In this document: positions 23,421 through 34,648 of the stretch, in pieces | How positions within the stretch are numbered: the first letter of the stretch is position 1 | How the letters are laid out: every line of letters starts with the position of its first letter | From: Dastarcus helophoroides | Lineage: Eukaryota; Arthropoda; Insecta; Coleoptera; Bothrideridae | Length of the DNA stretch: 64,000 nucleotides | Direction: 5' to 3' | NCBI GenBank assembly: GCA_028583605.1 | Contig: CM053333.1 | Span: 27,755,302 to 27,819,301 of the forward strand | The notes under the pieces: generated by a model | Told to the model about the DNA's origin: nothing | What the model saw: the letters and a program-made list of their open reading frames with translations, nothing else | The model's database searches: none | Translations under genes and position numbers: made by a program

Positions 23421-24645
23421 CAGAGTCTCCCAACGAAAACTTGATCACCCTTATAATTAGAAAAGCAAGATATTTTAGAATTTACGGAGACCCGTGGATT
23501 TATGTTCTTGGGGGGATTATTTTTGAAAATCAATCCCCTGTCAACCCCCCACCTTAAAATTTCAAATAAAACTACCCTCCTTGTGACACATTACATCATT
23601 TTAAAGCCATTTGCAATTACAAATACACTGGTAAATTTTTTTAAGTTGATTAAAAATTAAAAACGAAAAGTTGACAAACCCACATTAGTGTTATAGTGTA
23701 AGATGTCAAGAATGTTTACTCATTTTTCGGTCTTATTAAGTCGATTTCATAAAAAAACTTTACATGGCCATTGAATGGCACGTGGTAGCATTTAAATCGG
23801 TAACATTCGTGTATACAAGGTGATTCATTTTAAAGTATCATTAAGCTTTAATAAATAGAAACACAAATTTTTATCACGCCACAAAGAATCGTGTTTAAAA
23901 AGCTTTTTAAAAATATACCTACTTAATATCTATGTTAAAAGGTTATTTAATTGTAGCTTATTAAATTTGAGAAAAATTACATTGTGTGTATGTGCTCTTA
24001 ATTACGTCAAGCGGGGACACAATATTACAACTATTTGCGGTCAACTTGGAATAAATATACCACATGTTTCAGTACCTTTAGGGCATACTAGCCACTTTTA
24101 TACAAAAAAATATGTAAAATTTTTAAAAATTTATTGAGCTATCATTAAATAATCACTCAAATAAACATCAAGTAAACTTGCTTTACCGCGTCCAAAAAAA
24201 ATGTTAATGTTTTGTGGTACTCCGAAATAATTCACTCTGTATATGAAGGAATATGTCCAATTAAGACCACCACGGTCTATTTAATGGCCGTATAATGTTC
24301 TTCTTTATGAAATCCAGTCTATAAGGCCAACAAATAGGTGATCCTCTTGGCGTCTCATATGGTTACACAAATGTTGATTTGTCAACTTTTCGTTTTTAAT
24401 TTTTAACCAATTTTGCAAAAGAATGCATCATTATATTTGCAATGGAAAGGGCTCTAAACAATATGTATAACAAGTAGGGTAGTTTTATTTGAAATTTTAA
24501 AGTGGGGGTGGATAGGGATTAGGGAGATGAATGTCAAGCTGCCTTGAACATTAAAAAGGGTCCTCCCAAAAATATAATTCGACAGGTCTCTGCAAATTCC
24601 AAAATATTTCTCGGTTTTCTAATTATAGGGGAGGGTCAATATATG
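23421..24645. mobile_element. Fully palindromic long-TIR element, interrupted at its centre
   Basis: Left arm 23,421-23,812 and right arm about 24,246-24,645 are inverted copies over nearly their entire lengths. Matching words include TTTTCTAATTATA, AAATTTCAAATAAAACTACC, AAAAACGAAAAGTTGACAAA and GGCCATTRAATRG. There is no transposase. A smaller element of about 430 bases sits between the arms. Confidence 0.8.
23813..24245. mobile_element. Nested small element at the palindrome centre
   Basis: The left end reads TATACAAGGTGATTCATTTT and the right end, reversed, TATACAGAGTGAATTATTTC. These are short imperfect TIRs of the CAGGGTGA type seen at other element ends here (62,349 and 25,057). No coding sequence. 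Confidence 0.55.
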
Positions 24646-25324
24646 TTGGCGTCAAGATGTCAAGTGGTGGCAACTTGGCTACGTCAGGACGGGCGAGCTC
24701 AGGAAACGCGGCAGAAATGTATCACGCAGCAGTACCGAAGATGCGCCTGAACCGAAGAGCCGTCGCGATAAATCGTTTGTAACTTATAACAGAACAATAG
24801 AGTCCTATTCTCTAATATCGACTTTTATTGCGAAAAATACCCCCTATTTTGCCCTATAGTTTACATACATTGGACTGGCAAATTCTGGATAAAATTGAGG
24901 ACGTTATTTGTTTACATGTGATAATGTTAGGCATGATATCAGTACGTAGACGTAGAACGTAGATAATTTATTATCCCTCCTACTCATGATCTTTGTATGT
25001 TGGGTTGCGTTTCGAGCTTGTGAGGCTCGTACTATTATGTGAATCACCCTGTATAAATAATCATCATTTACTTATTAACACTGTCTATATCAAATATTTA
25101 ATAAAAGTTCAAAGATGATCAAAATATTATAGGATTTCACACAAGTACACATATTTGCGTCCGCCTATCTGCGTGACCAGAACTCGAATCCGTTTATCCT
25201 TTTGGCATGATATTTGTTGGAGCTATTCCCCAGTTTCTTTTGCAGTTTACTAGGTGGCGCTATATCTAGAAATAACATTTGGAAACATTTGTAATTTTAT
25301 TGTGCATACCTTCTATCGAAGTAT

Positions 25325-25450
25325 TTGTTAGATTCGAGTTAAGTATATCAAACTGACGAGATCTAACAACATCAACATCTGTATTTGGTTCCTTGAATCT
25401 GATAAGGTAATAAATGTTTAAAAATATTACTCTGTGCTTTAGAATTTTTT
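25325..25450 (+). repeat. Dispersed repeat, copy 1
   Basis: This aligns with 26,443-26,560 in the same orientation: AAACTGACGAGATCTAACAA, GTATTTGGTT, AATAAATGTT and TCTGTGC are shared. Some 1.1 kb separates the copies. Identity unknown; the solo gypsy LTR lies between them. Confidence 0.75.
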
Positions 25451-25789
25451 TAAAATAAACTGCAGATACAAAATGCTCATAGAGAATTATAAAAAATGTT
25501 GAAATTAGCACAGAACTGGATGGTAATCCGTTTGAAGGATGTTTTAGTTTAATTACATATTGTTATTATTTTTCTTAAATGTTTAACCCTGATTTGCAAG
25601 CTATCTTGCTTAATTTTTTAAAAATAAACCAAAATATCATTTTTAATCATTTCCTGAAATTATAAATTACAACTTTTTACAACGTTTTTAGGTACAGCCA
25701 AAAATAACAACAATTTACTCTTGGATATTTTTTGTAATTTCCAAATAACTAAATGTCCAAAATGAAAATAATATCATTTTTAGCGCTCC

Positions 25790-26068
25790 AGAATTTTTCG
25801 CAAGCGATAATCTTATCTGCACGGAGATCAGTCTAGAAACCGGAACGGTATCTATAAATACGCAATCGTCTTTCTCTCAGTTAGTTAATGAATAAGTTAG
25901 TTAGTTAAACAGTGAATAACTAGGTTAATTAAACAGTGAGTAAGTTAGTTGGTTAATTTGTCAGTTGGTCAGTTAGGTGAATTATAATAGTAATGTTCCG
26001 AGATCAGTATGGAAATAAAGTGATTTCAATTCACGAAGTTTTAATTTCGAACCGATAACGCGCAACAA
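25790..26068 (+). repeat. Solo gypsy LTR
   Basis: It matches the gypsy LTRs at 1,430, 6,430 and 60,098: CAAGCGATAATCTTATCTGC, CTATAAATACGC, CTCAGTTAGTTA, a set of TTAGTTAATTAAACAGTGA repeats, GGAAATAAAGTGATT and GAACCGATAACGCGCAACA. No internal region follows, so it is a remnant of LTR-LTR recombination. Its TATA box and TCAGT initiator (25,877) are kept. Confidence 0.88.
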
Positions 26069-26229
26069 TATTGAGCTTTAAGGTGATATGTAAGTTTGCT
26101 ATACCTAAATCATGATATAGTATAAGACTGGTAATGTAACCCGCTGTATCTCACTGTTGTGATAAGTGGCCCTAAAACCGGAGACGATTGAAAAGAGAAC
26201 ACGATATGAAGGATAAACAATAAAAGGCT

Positions 26230-26330
26230 TATGCAAGAAGAATGCAACCTAGACTACAAATTCATGCAGCCCTCCAGGCGGGCTGGAGGGCTGCATGAAT
26301 TTGTAGTCTAGGTTGCATTCTTCTTGCATA
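26230..26330. repeat. Perfect 48-bp-arm hairpin
   Basis: Bases 26,230-26,277 and 26,283-26,330 are perfectly complementary (48 of 48) around a 5-base loop GCGGG. The arms are mixed sequence, not low complexity. Nothing around it identifies a transposon family. Confidence 0.97.
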
Positions 26331-26442
26331 CGACATTGTTGGCGATGGCCATAGTTTCTCTATGGGCCAATAGGTGGTAGTACTAAAGAGTCACTCGCTT
26401 GACGCCTGTGAATGTTTTAGTACTTACTTGTCGGAACATTTA

Positions 26443-26560
26443 TTAGCATTCGAGTTGGATATACCAAACTGACGAGATCTAACAAGATCGAAACCGGTAT
26501 TTGGTTTCCAAACTTCGAATCTAATAAATGTTCAAACCTATTGGTCTGTGCATTATAGAA
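26443..26560 (+). repeat. Dispersed repeat, copy 2
   Basis: Partner of 25,325-25,450. The copy is shorter in some gaps and somewhat diverged. Confidence 0.75.
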
Positions 26561-26859
26561 TAAAAGGCTGCCTTGAGTAGATTAAGCAATACTTTCTTAT
26601 GCAAATATTGATACTTTATGCAATTGTTTCGCAATTTTTCGGTTTTATATTTATATTTTATTTACAAAATGGGCAAGACTTGTGTTGTGTCTATGTGCAA
26701 CAGTGGTTAGTTATAAAAGCTATCATGAAAAAGTGTCGTTGTTTCGAGTGCTTAAGGACAAAGTTGATGTATGGAAGTGAAAAATCCCGCGAAATGACTG
26801 GCTGTTGTCAATTCGACATTTTAGTGCAGGTTTTGTTTTAAGAGAAATGAACAATGAAC

Positions 26860-28560
26860 TGTGCACAGTACGTATTTCTTAAAAAAATTAATCAGTTTCT
26901 ATTAAATGAATATCTTATGCCCAAAGTCATTTAAACATAAAATTCTTTTTGTATATATATTTAAGAAAGAAAAATGATATTAATAGACAGACGAGCCGTT
27001 GGTTTATCAGGGTCCAGTGTTATGTACAGAACATTAGCTAAAACTTTTTTAAAAATGTTTATAGAAAAAATGTGTCACTTTCCAGTGACTTTGATTTTGT
27101 TTTCTTAGCTTTTATTTTGTTGCTTTAGTAACTAATTTTCGAGTTTTCAAATGACCCCTAAAATTTTTTTTGCTCTTTTGAAAAAAATCTTAAGTTTCTG
27201 CATTGGGTAACATTAAATTTATGGGGTTAGATTCAAAGAATTTCGAGAAATCATAATTTCACTGAATTTTATCATTCATTTTTTAATGTTATTCTTAAAG
27301 AACTCCAAGTAATAAAATGAAATCGTTAACAAAAACTATTTTAGATATACTGGCAAAAATTTTATTTTAATTACTAAGGCATGTTTCAAAAAATATTAAA
27401 TTATTTAAAATGAGAATCGGTAAAATTATGAAATTCCTATAATTTCTCGAACTTTTTCACTTCTAAGCCCTGTAAGATTTGAGGTCACCAAATGCAAAAA
27501 GATATGCAAATTCTAAAAAAGCAAACAACGGATGTCATTTGAAATTTCATAGTTTGCTACTGTAGCAATGAAACAAAAGCAGGAAAAAAGAAATTAAAGT
27601 CACCAAAATATGGCAAATAATTCACCAAAAAAAGTTGATTAAAAATATTTTGTTCTAAAATTATTTTAAAAAAAGTTACAGCCAATATTCCAGACATACG
27701 TCGGACGGTGCCGTATACTTTGCATAGAGTTATGCCAGTTCTTAAACACCTTATTGTCTATCTCTCTCTAAACCACCAGTCTCCCAATTACCCATTTCGC
27801 CTCGTGTCGGATTACCTTACTTATACATTATCGTGACCTAAATTTAATAGTTTTGGAGAATATATTATTTTGATGATTTATGCTTTTTAATTATGTATGA
27901 ATTTTAAATTTTATCCAAATTTTCTTGTGTTATAATTGAAAAATAAAAAAAATATATATTTTCAGATATACATCGTTTTTTCTATAATCAATCCAAATAT
28001 TTACTGATAACTGAGTTGATAAGGTCTCAGATAAAAAACATTTATTCACAATTCGAAATAAGTCAATGACTAACACAGTTTATGAGATCACCTTAGATCA
28101 CGCTAAAATGTTTGGTTCCAACCGCAATTACTGCATTACATGAACTAGTGCTGACTCCGAAAATATTTATCTAAATGAAATAATGTAAGGAGAAAATTTG
28201 ATCTGCATTTTATTATTCAGCTAAATCAAGTTTTTATTTAAAAAAAATATTACTATATGGGTCAAAAGCCTTAAAATGCAAGCACCTATTTTTCCATAAA
28301 ATATTTTTTTTCTCAACAACTATTACGATATCGAAAAAACCTGCAATTTTTTGATAATCTATGACCCAATATCTACTAACCCGATTAAAATCTAAATTTT
28401 ATCTTTAAAAATCTAGGAGAACAGGGGGCGGTCATTTCTGACAAATTTTGAGCTGTATCTTTAAGACGATTGGACAAAAAATTATAAACAAATATTATGG
28501 GTTCCTTAGAAATTTTTCGGGAAAATCTCTTTGTGACAGCCGCACGGGTGAGCATGAGAG
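26860..28560. other. Non-coding stretch
   Basis: AT-rich with no recognisable gene, RNA or transposon end. An inverted pair AGGGTTTCGT/ACGAAACCCT with a 15-base loop lies just beyond (28,570-28,605). Confidence 0.45.
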
Positions 28561-28689
28561 CGAGATTATAAGGGTTTCGTGTTTTCCTTTTAAGTGACGA
28601 AACCCTAATTAAAAGCAATGTTCTGCTGCAACAAATATTCACTGTGAAAACTATTTAGCACTACACAAAGCCTCGTTCTTTTGTTTTGT

Positions 28690-28850
28690 CCACTGTTTCA
28701 GAAGCATTTCAAATTTCATGTCCTCGGTGAATTATTGTACACAATGGCTTTTACATACCCCCATAGAAAAAAGCTTTTTGATGTTCGATCGTGCGATCTG
28801 GATGGCCATTTATTTTGTCATTTTCTAGTGGATTCTCTTATTAATGCTAA
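28690..28850 (-). pseudogene. Mariner-like transposase fragment
   Basis: The minus strand reads WPSRSHDRTSKSFFLWGYVK then AIVYNNSP. This is the conserved WPPRSPDLTPxDFFLWGYVK region of the same superfamily as 22,050-22,310. The catalytic Asp of the TPxDFF motif is replaced by Ser. Only about 40 codons remain. Confidence 0.72.
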
Positions 28851-28959
28851 GTCTGGGCGGAGATATATGTGTTTGACGCTATCATCGTTTTTGGAAAAAC
28901 CTTAGGAAAAGCAATTATAACTTACACTTTGATTTATAATAATTTCACAGGAAAAAATA

Positions 28960-30480
28960 TGTTTTTCGAAATTGAGTCTTATTAACGTATCAGAGAACTA
29001 TTAAACAATGTTCTTAACATCACAGGAGATTTTTTAGGAAAAAAAACTTAACATAAAAGACCAAGAAATCATGCTTACTTACAATACCAGAAGCGAAACT
29101 TCTCAAAAGAAGGTGAAATGAAAGCAAAACCTTTAGACAAAAGAACACGATAACTGATAATTTCAGTCATATTAGTATACACTCTTTTAAAGTAAAATAT
29201 AATTAAATATGTTCATCTCTCTAGCAGGCACCTTTACTTTTCTTTTGTTTGGGAAGAAGTCCGCTCCTGAAAAAACATTATTTATGGGTCTTTAGAGAAC
29301 AGAAACACACAATTATAATTGAAACCAATAGGACAGATGCTAAATACATTGGGTGTTGATTTAGATATCTATGAGCCAATTGTGAGAACTTCTATTTATG
29401 GAAACTCTTTTTTATGTAGAACACATAAACTACGGAATTCGTTTTTCCCAACAATTACAATTTATCTTTATTTAGGAGGGCAGTTCATCACTATTTAGCT
29501 TTATTTCTGCATCCTAATCGCAGTGGTCAAAAGCATAATAGTATTGCCTTTTGCGAGTGGATAGTACCTAAAAAAAGCCGAATTTTTCCTGATAATTATA
29601 ATGTAACGTCGCTTGAGGCGACAATTCATCGCGACTGTTTTCATTTCTGCCTTGTTCTAGCAATGTTTCACGTGCCATAATATGGTTATTTTTTGGGAGT
29701 AGGTTGTACTTAGCAAAGGCCAAAATTGCGGAAACTCTAGCCGAAACTAACCTCTTTTCTATTAATCCGTCTTTGTCTAAAAGATGTCTAAAATTCTTAT
29801 GACAGGGACCACTAATTGAATTGTATACGCAGATAAATTCGGGGAATCCTGTAAAGCTCACTGTGTGCATTTGTACGATGCATGGCACCCTACATTTAGT
29901 GACGATGCATATTTTAAAACAAATCTACTTATTTCCATGCAATGAAAGCATTCAGAAGCTGTTTGCATTTATAGAGTATTAGTTGAAAGTGGCACATTTT
30001 ATTTACAGGGGGACATTGCGCTGACAGGAAAATAAGAATATCAGTTTTATTCTCTATTCCGTCTTAGATGCTCAAAACGTTTTATAAAATGAAACGCCTT
30101 CAGTATTTTTACTGCATCTGGTATGCAAATTAGAATTTATTTACCATTGGGTTCAACGTCCCTATCGTAACGGGATATGAGTGGAAGATGCTAATGCCTT
30201 TAGCGTATTTATTTGCTGTATCCCTGAAATGCATCTGAAAAAATTTTTTCGAACGAGAAATATTATCTTGGAAAGCTCTTATGGAGTAACACGCATTAAA
30301 AAATCGATATGATTTGTGTATTTAGTTTATATATTAACAGAATACTATTTTCCTTTCTCAAGATCTGGCAGCTTATGTCAGCTGGCTTTTAGTGCTGAGA
30401 CAACTAAATTGAACTGTTATTTAATTAGTTAAAATTTTCTATTACTTGACTAATGTAGTTTGTTGAGAAAGTGAAGTTTT
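28960..30480. other. Non-coding stretch
   Basis: No gene recognised. An open frame at 29,568-29,888 (minus, 106 codons) has no domain or composition that I can name, and I do not call it. Confidence 0.4.
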
Positions 30481-30487
30481 TGCGATA

Positions 30488-30625
30488 TACAGGCTGTTTC
30501 ATAATTGCATGCTGAACCGGCAGGGGGATATTCCTTGGGCAATTTTAAGACAAAATTTTCATATTAACATAGGTCCGGAAACGCTTCATTTTCGATATAC
30601 AGGGCGGTAAAAATTGAAGAAAAAA
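30488..30625. repeat. Fragment of a dispersed transposon end
   Basis: It contains TATACAGGCTGTTTCATAAT and GGTCCGGAAACGCTTCATTT, then TCGATATACAGGGCGG. ATACAGGG-type words are the ends of the long-TIR elements in this window. No matching inverted partner was found. Confidence 0.4.
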
Positions 30626-31259
30626 TCGGGTTTCCTTCAATATTTCTGAGACTGGTTTAGATATTTTTTTAATATTCAGTACACGATATCTGGGTATAAA
30701 AGCAAGTATTTTGATAAAAAAACATTTGTTCTGATTCCACCAGTGGCGTTCCCACAAACAGGTCGATACACATTTTTGAAAAAAAAATGTGACGCCAATG
30801 CTATTTTTTAAAATAAGAATTATTTTCCTAGTCTTTGTTGTGTTTCTATCAAAAATGTTAAAATTACAAGTTTTCAAAAATGTTGCGTACTTTAAACACC
30901 GAAAGCTCAAAAACTAATGGTATGATACAATATGCTAACAAGGTAGGTTTGTATTTAAAAAAGTTAAGGTGGCTACCCGCGGCGAAGCGAGTCAAAGGGT
31001 AGTTCATTTTGGTTCATTTTTCAATCCAACCAATCTATTACATATCTTTCTTGTAGTATTTTGTGTCTAATTGTAAAAGATATTTCAATGTGTTACTTTT
31101 CAAATTGTCGCTATGTTTGTAGCTTTACAAGAGATAATACCAAAAATATTACTACAATTTAAGGCTTCGAAAAAAACTGATATCGGTTTAAATCAAACTC
31201 TGGGTAACTTGTTTTTAAATGTTCTAATAGTTTCAATTTGTTTTGAAAATTTATTTTTA

Positions 31260-32200
31260 GGTGTAATTTGGAAAATATTTGGCCTTCAATTGAAGATTAA
31301 AGTCAAAATGTCAAAATTAGACAAAATATTTTTAAAAAAACCAAAATTTTTAAAGTATCTATTAACAGAGTTGAAAGTGAAAATTTCAAAAAAATGAAAT
31401 TAAAATTTAAAACTTCGAGAAAAAGTCGAAACAAAAAATCAAGTTACCAATGACAGTTTCAGCAAAAAATTAAATTGATAGTGTAAACTTGAGAAAAAAT
31501 CGAAATTTTAACACATTTTAGAAAACTTAGTGAAGCAAAACTCAAAATTTTGATTTAAATTTAAATTTTGAGAGAAAATTAGAAAATGAATAGAATTTTT
31601 CAGATGAAGCCCTGCATGTATTTGTGTCAAATATTGAAAATAAAATCAAAATTTGCACAATAATATTAAGTTTTAGGAAAAAACAAGCTTTAGTACAAAT
31701 TTTAGAACTATGCGAAAAAGTCGAAATTAAAAGAAAATTAAATATATAAATATCAGATTCTCAAAAAATTAAAAATCAAGAGGCTAAACTTGAGATTTTG
31801 AGAAAAGTAGTCAAAAAATAACTCATAATTTACATCAAAAATGTTTTTGCATTTTGAAACACTCGGCAGTTGGCATTGAAAAATCAAAAACAGAATTAAA
31901 AAAAAAACAAAAATTATTAGGAAAAATCCAAAATGTTAATACAAAGGCCAAATTGGAAACTTTGATTTTATAATTAAAATACGTAGTAGGAAAATTGTAA
32001 GTGTAAATCATAAATTTTAAAGTTAGAAATTCGAGAAAATATTCGAAATTTATTTATTTATTTTTTTTTTTAATTGTATTGATATCTTTTTATTTAAGGC
32101 CTAGGAATAAATGCGGAAATACGCAACAATAAGTGTCAAAATTTCCAGAAAAAGTCTCAATTTTAAATTTAAAACTGTATACATACGAATTTGCTTCATA
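31260..32200. repeat. Degenerate AT-rich tandem tract
   Basis: The stretch repeats words such as CGAGAAAAAGTCGAAA, TTGAGAAAAAATCGAAATTT and AAAATTTTGA every 20-60 bases. Similar tracts lie at 15.05-15.95, 18.24-18.69, 19.60-19.93, 40.2-40.5 and 48.6-49.2 kb. Confidence 0.55.
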
Positions 32201-32718
32201 AACCGCCAATATCTATAAAATATCTGATGATAGTGTTACACATTTTTGGTAATAATATACTCTAAAATTCAGTTTTGCATTTTGTCATCGGTAGAGCCCG
32301 GAAATTGTGGCATTTGTCATTTGCCGCCATATTTGACAAATTTTGGGTATTTTGCCATTTTTGGCGTTATTGCCATTTTTTGCCAAATATTCAGAAATGG
32401 GAAGCGTCAATTTTTTTTTTTTTGTTAAAGTAGGGGAAAATACTCTACGCACATCTGGGAAGATAACCACCCAGATAGTGTCGGACTTCCGCTCAAACTA
32501 CGGGTACCGACTAAAAACCCCTACTTCTTCGGGCCGGGCCCTTGGCCCCCAATCCCTCCGTCGGAACAGTGCAGTAGTGCTGGAGCACTGTTGTAAACTG
32601 TTTTGCCTGAAACATAAGAACAAACAAAACAGAAAATTTTCGAAATGGAACTCTTAGCCTAGAGGACCATCCTTGGTCTTCTAATCCTGGTTGGGATGTT
32701 TGGATCGTAATCCACTGC

Positions 32719-33226
32719 CTATCGAACTAGTTCGTTGGGATGCGTTTCCGCTCTCACCATCGCCCTGGAATTAATTTCCCTAAGAAATTCTCTTACCAAA
32801 GGTAGTTCAGCTTCTCTGTGGAGCTGATTGTTTCTCATAAACCATGGAGCGTCCATGGCTTGTCTTAGAAAGACGTTCTGGAACACCTGGAGTTTCATCT
32901 GATTATCCGTCGCCTGTGACCAAGCTACAGATGCGTAGGTCATCGCTGGTCTTATGGTTGATTTGTATAGTAACACTTTAAGTCCAATGGACAGGTTACT
33001 ATTTCTACCAATCATGGCTTGCAGCAGTCCCTTAAGCATTTTGGCTCTGGACACTGCATAATCGATGTGTGCCTGGAATGTTAGTCTTTTGTCTAGAATG
33101 ACACCTAGATACTTTGCCTGAAGTCTCCAGTCGACGTTTTGCCCATGAACATTCACATGTCCAGTGTCAATTGCGTCCTGATTTCGCATTTCTATGGCGA
33201 TTGCGTCCCATACCACTCCCTGACCA
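32719..33226 (-). pseudogene. Jockey-like LINE, C-terminal part of the RT protein
   Basis: The minus-strand frame (165 codons) reads KYLGVILDKRLTFQAHI, RAKMLKGLLQAMIGRNSNLS, LLYKSTIRPAMTYASVAWS and ends THPNELVR. This is the thumb and C-terminal region that follows the RT palm in Jockey-clade non-LTR retrotransposons. It is open, but the palm and endonuclease are missing because the 5' side ends near 33,226. The region below 32,719 would be its 3' UTR. Confidence 0.85.
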
Positions 33227-33275
33227 CTGTCAGTTGCGTCCCAGCACGAAAACTAGCGTACGAATTGCGTCCGGG
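33165..33275. repeat. TTGCGTCC octamer repeated four times
   Basis: The octamer starts at 33,171, 33,201, 33,234 and 33,265, spacing 30, 33 and 31 bases. The array straddles the junction between the LINE fragment and the MULE piece. It could be sub-terminal repeats of the MULE or a small minisatellite. Confidence 0.6.
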
Positions 33276-33327
33276 TGCGTAAAGCCAGGTCTACTCACAA
33301 CGTTTTACTTTAATAAACATTGAAATA

Positions 33328-34350
33328 CTACTGTCTACAAAATCGTTTTATTTCAATCATACATAAATGATTATACACGTAAAAAATACAACATGAAAAT
33401 ACATATCTATGCATTACAAAATTAATACTAAATAGGTACGAATTTATATGAAACTTTTTTACAAATTCAAATATGGTTAGGCGTTTATTTAACAAATCGT
33501 TTATTGTCTCACGTAAAAAAATTTCTTTCTCTGCTACAGATTTTGGTTTTTTCGTATTACTTTTTAATTGCACATACACTTCACTTTGAATTCGTTTCAA
33601 AACTTCAATAAAGGTAAAAATGTTTAGATGCGGAGCATTAAATTGTCTATTTAACTTCGCGTGAAACGACTCACAGCCGTTGGTTGTTCTGTTGTCGAAT
33701 TTGAAAATTCTGCCCAAACTGAAGAAGAAAAAATTGCATCCTCAGACAGATAACGTTTCTAACAGGTAATTGCAAAATCATGTTGCTTTCTCATCTGCAG
33801 GGAGAATAGCCATAATATAATCCGTAAAAACTTCAGACACTTGTTCGAATTTAACAAATGGAAGGCCAAAGAAGCATTTCAAAAAATTTCCCACCTCAGA
33901 TTTGCTGCGGTATTCCTTTGAAAGCCCCAGGAACTAACTTATTTTGTACCAGCTTTGTCCCAAATGGAAACGACATCCCCTGATACTTGTTTTTAAGAGA
34001 ACTGATTGAGCCGCGGTATGGATCGATCTCTCAAAGTCCAGGCGAAAATGCAAGACCTTCCTTCAAGCAGCTGTTCACTACATAATAAAAGCATTTTATA
34101 TAAGTTTCTGTAGTTTTGTTGGGAAGTACAAAATATACAAGCGGCACATAGGAATCGCGGTACATGGCGTGGAAAGTAAAAAGCTGGTAGAAGTACTTTG
34201 GACAACTTTTAAAGGTGCCATCCACATAAATGTTACTTTCACGACACAACACTTGCAAGTTTTTCTTTGTTGAGAATCCCAAAATATTGTTTTCTTTGTC
34301 ATTCACTATCACAAAATTTTCACCACTATTTGTCTTTATATCCATGTTTG
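33328..34350 (-). pseudogene. MULE (Mutator-like) transposase, broken
   Basis: On the minus strand the order is: CRESNIYVDGTFKSCPKYFY with the first catalytic Asp; LVYFVLPNKTTETYIKCF; DFERSIHTAAQSVLLKTS with the second Asp; GCRFHLGQSWYK; and NRTTNGCESFHAKLNRQFNA with the catalytic Glu. This is the DDE core of MULE transposases of the FLYWCH-MULE type. The frame is broken by stops and shifts near 34,030, 33,960, 33,770 and 33,720. All three catalytic residues remain readable. The amino-terminal DNA-binding part is missing. It abuts the LINE RNase H near 34,370. Confidence 0.88.
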
Positions 34351-34374
34351 CTACAGTAGCCAGCATAAGGGACA

Positions 34375-34648
34375 CCTGGGATCTATTCGGTGGGAATTTC
34401 CACAGAGCCTCTTCTTGCCATTTCGTCGGCGACCTCGTTGCCGTGTATGTTGCTGTGCCCGGGCACCCAAACAAGTGTGACCTTGTTGGTTTCTCCCAGT
34501 ATATTAAGGGTTTACACGTACTACGGTCGAACTGGTGATATGCCAATCTAGGGCATTTAACGCTGCATGGCTATTAGTGTAGATGTAGACTGAGCGCCGA
34601 GGCGTCATATTGATTTGGAAATTTGTGCATTCTCGAATGGCCCATAAT
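34375..34648 (-). pseudogene. LINE RNase H, C-terminal half
   Basis: The minus strand reads AIRECTNFQINMTPRRSVYI, YTNSHAALNALDWHITSS and, in another frame, VTLVWVPGHSNIHGNEVADE then MARRGS. This is the second half of a retroelement RNase H. The catalytic Asp expected in the YTDSxAAL motif is Asn here. It continues directly from the first half at 37,619-37,790 when the 34,649-37,618 insertion is ignored. Confidence 0.85.

Noticed and set aside
29568..29888. 106-codon minus-strand open frame
   Set aside because: No domain, signal or conserved motif recognised; length within chance for the local composition.
32246..32470. Open frames over the TTGCCATTTTTGGC-like stretch
   Set aside because: Short imperfect repeats of TTTGCCATTT explain the open frames; no domain seen.
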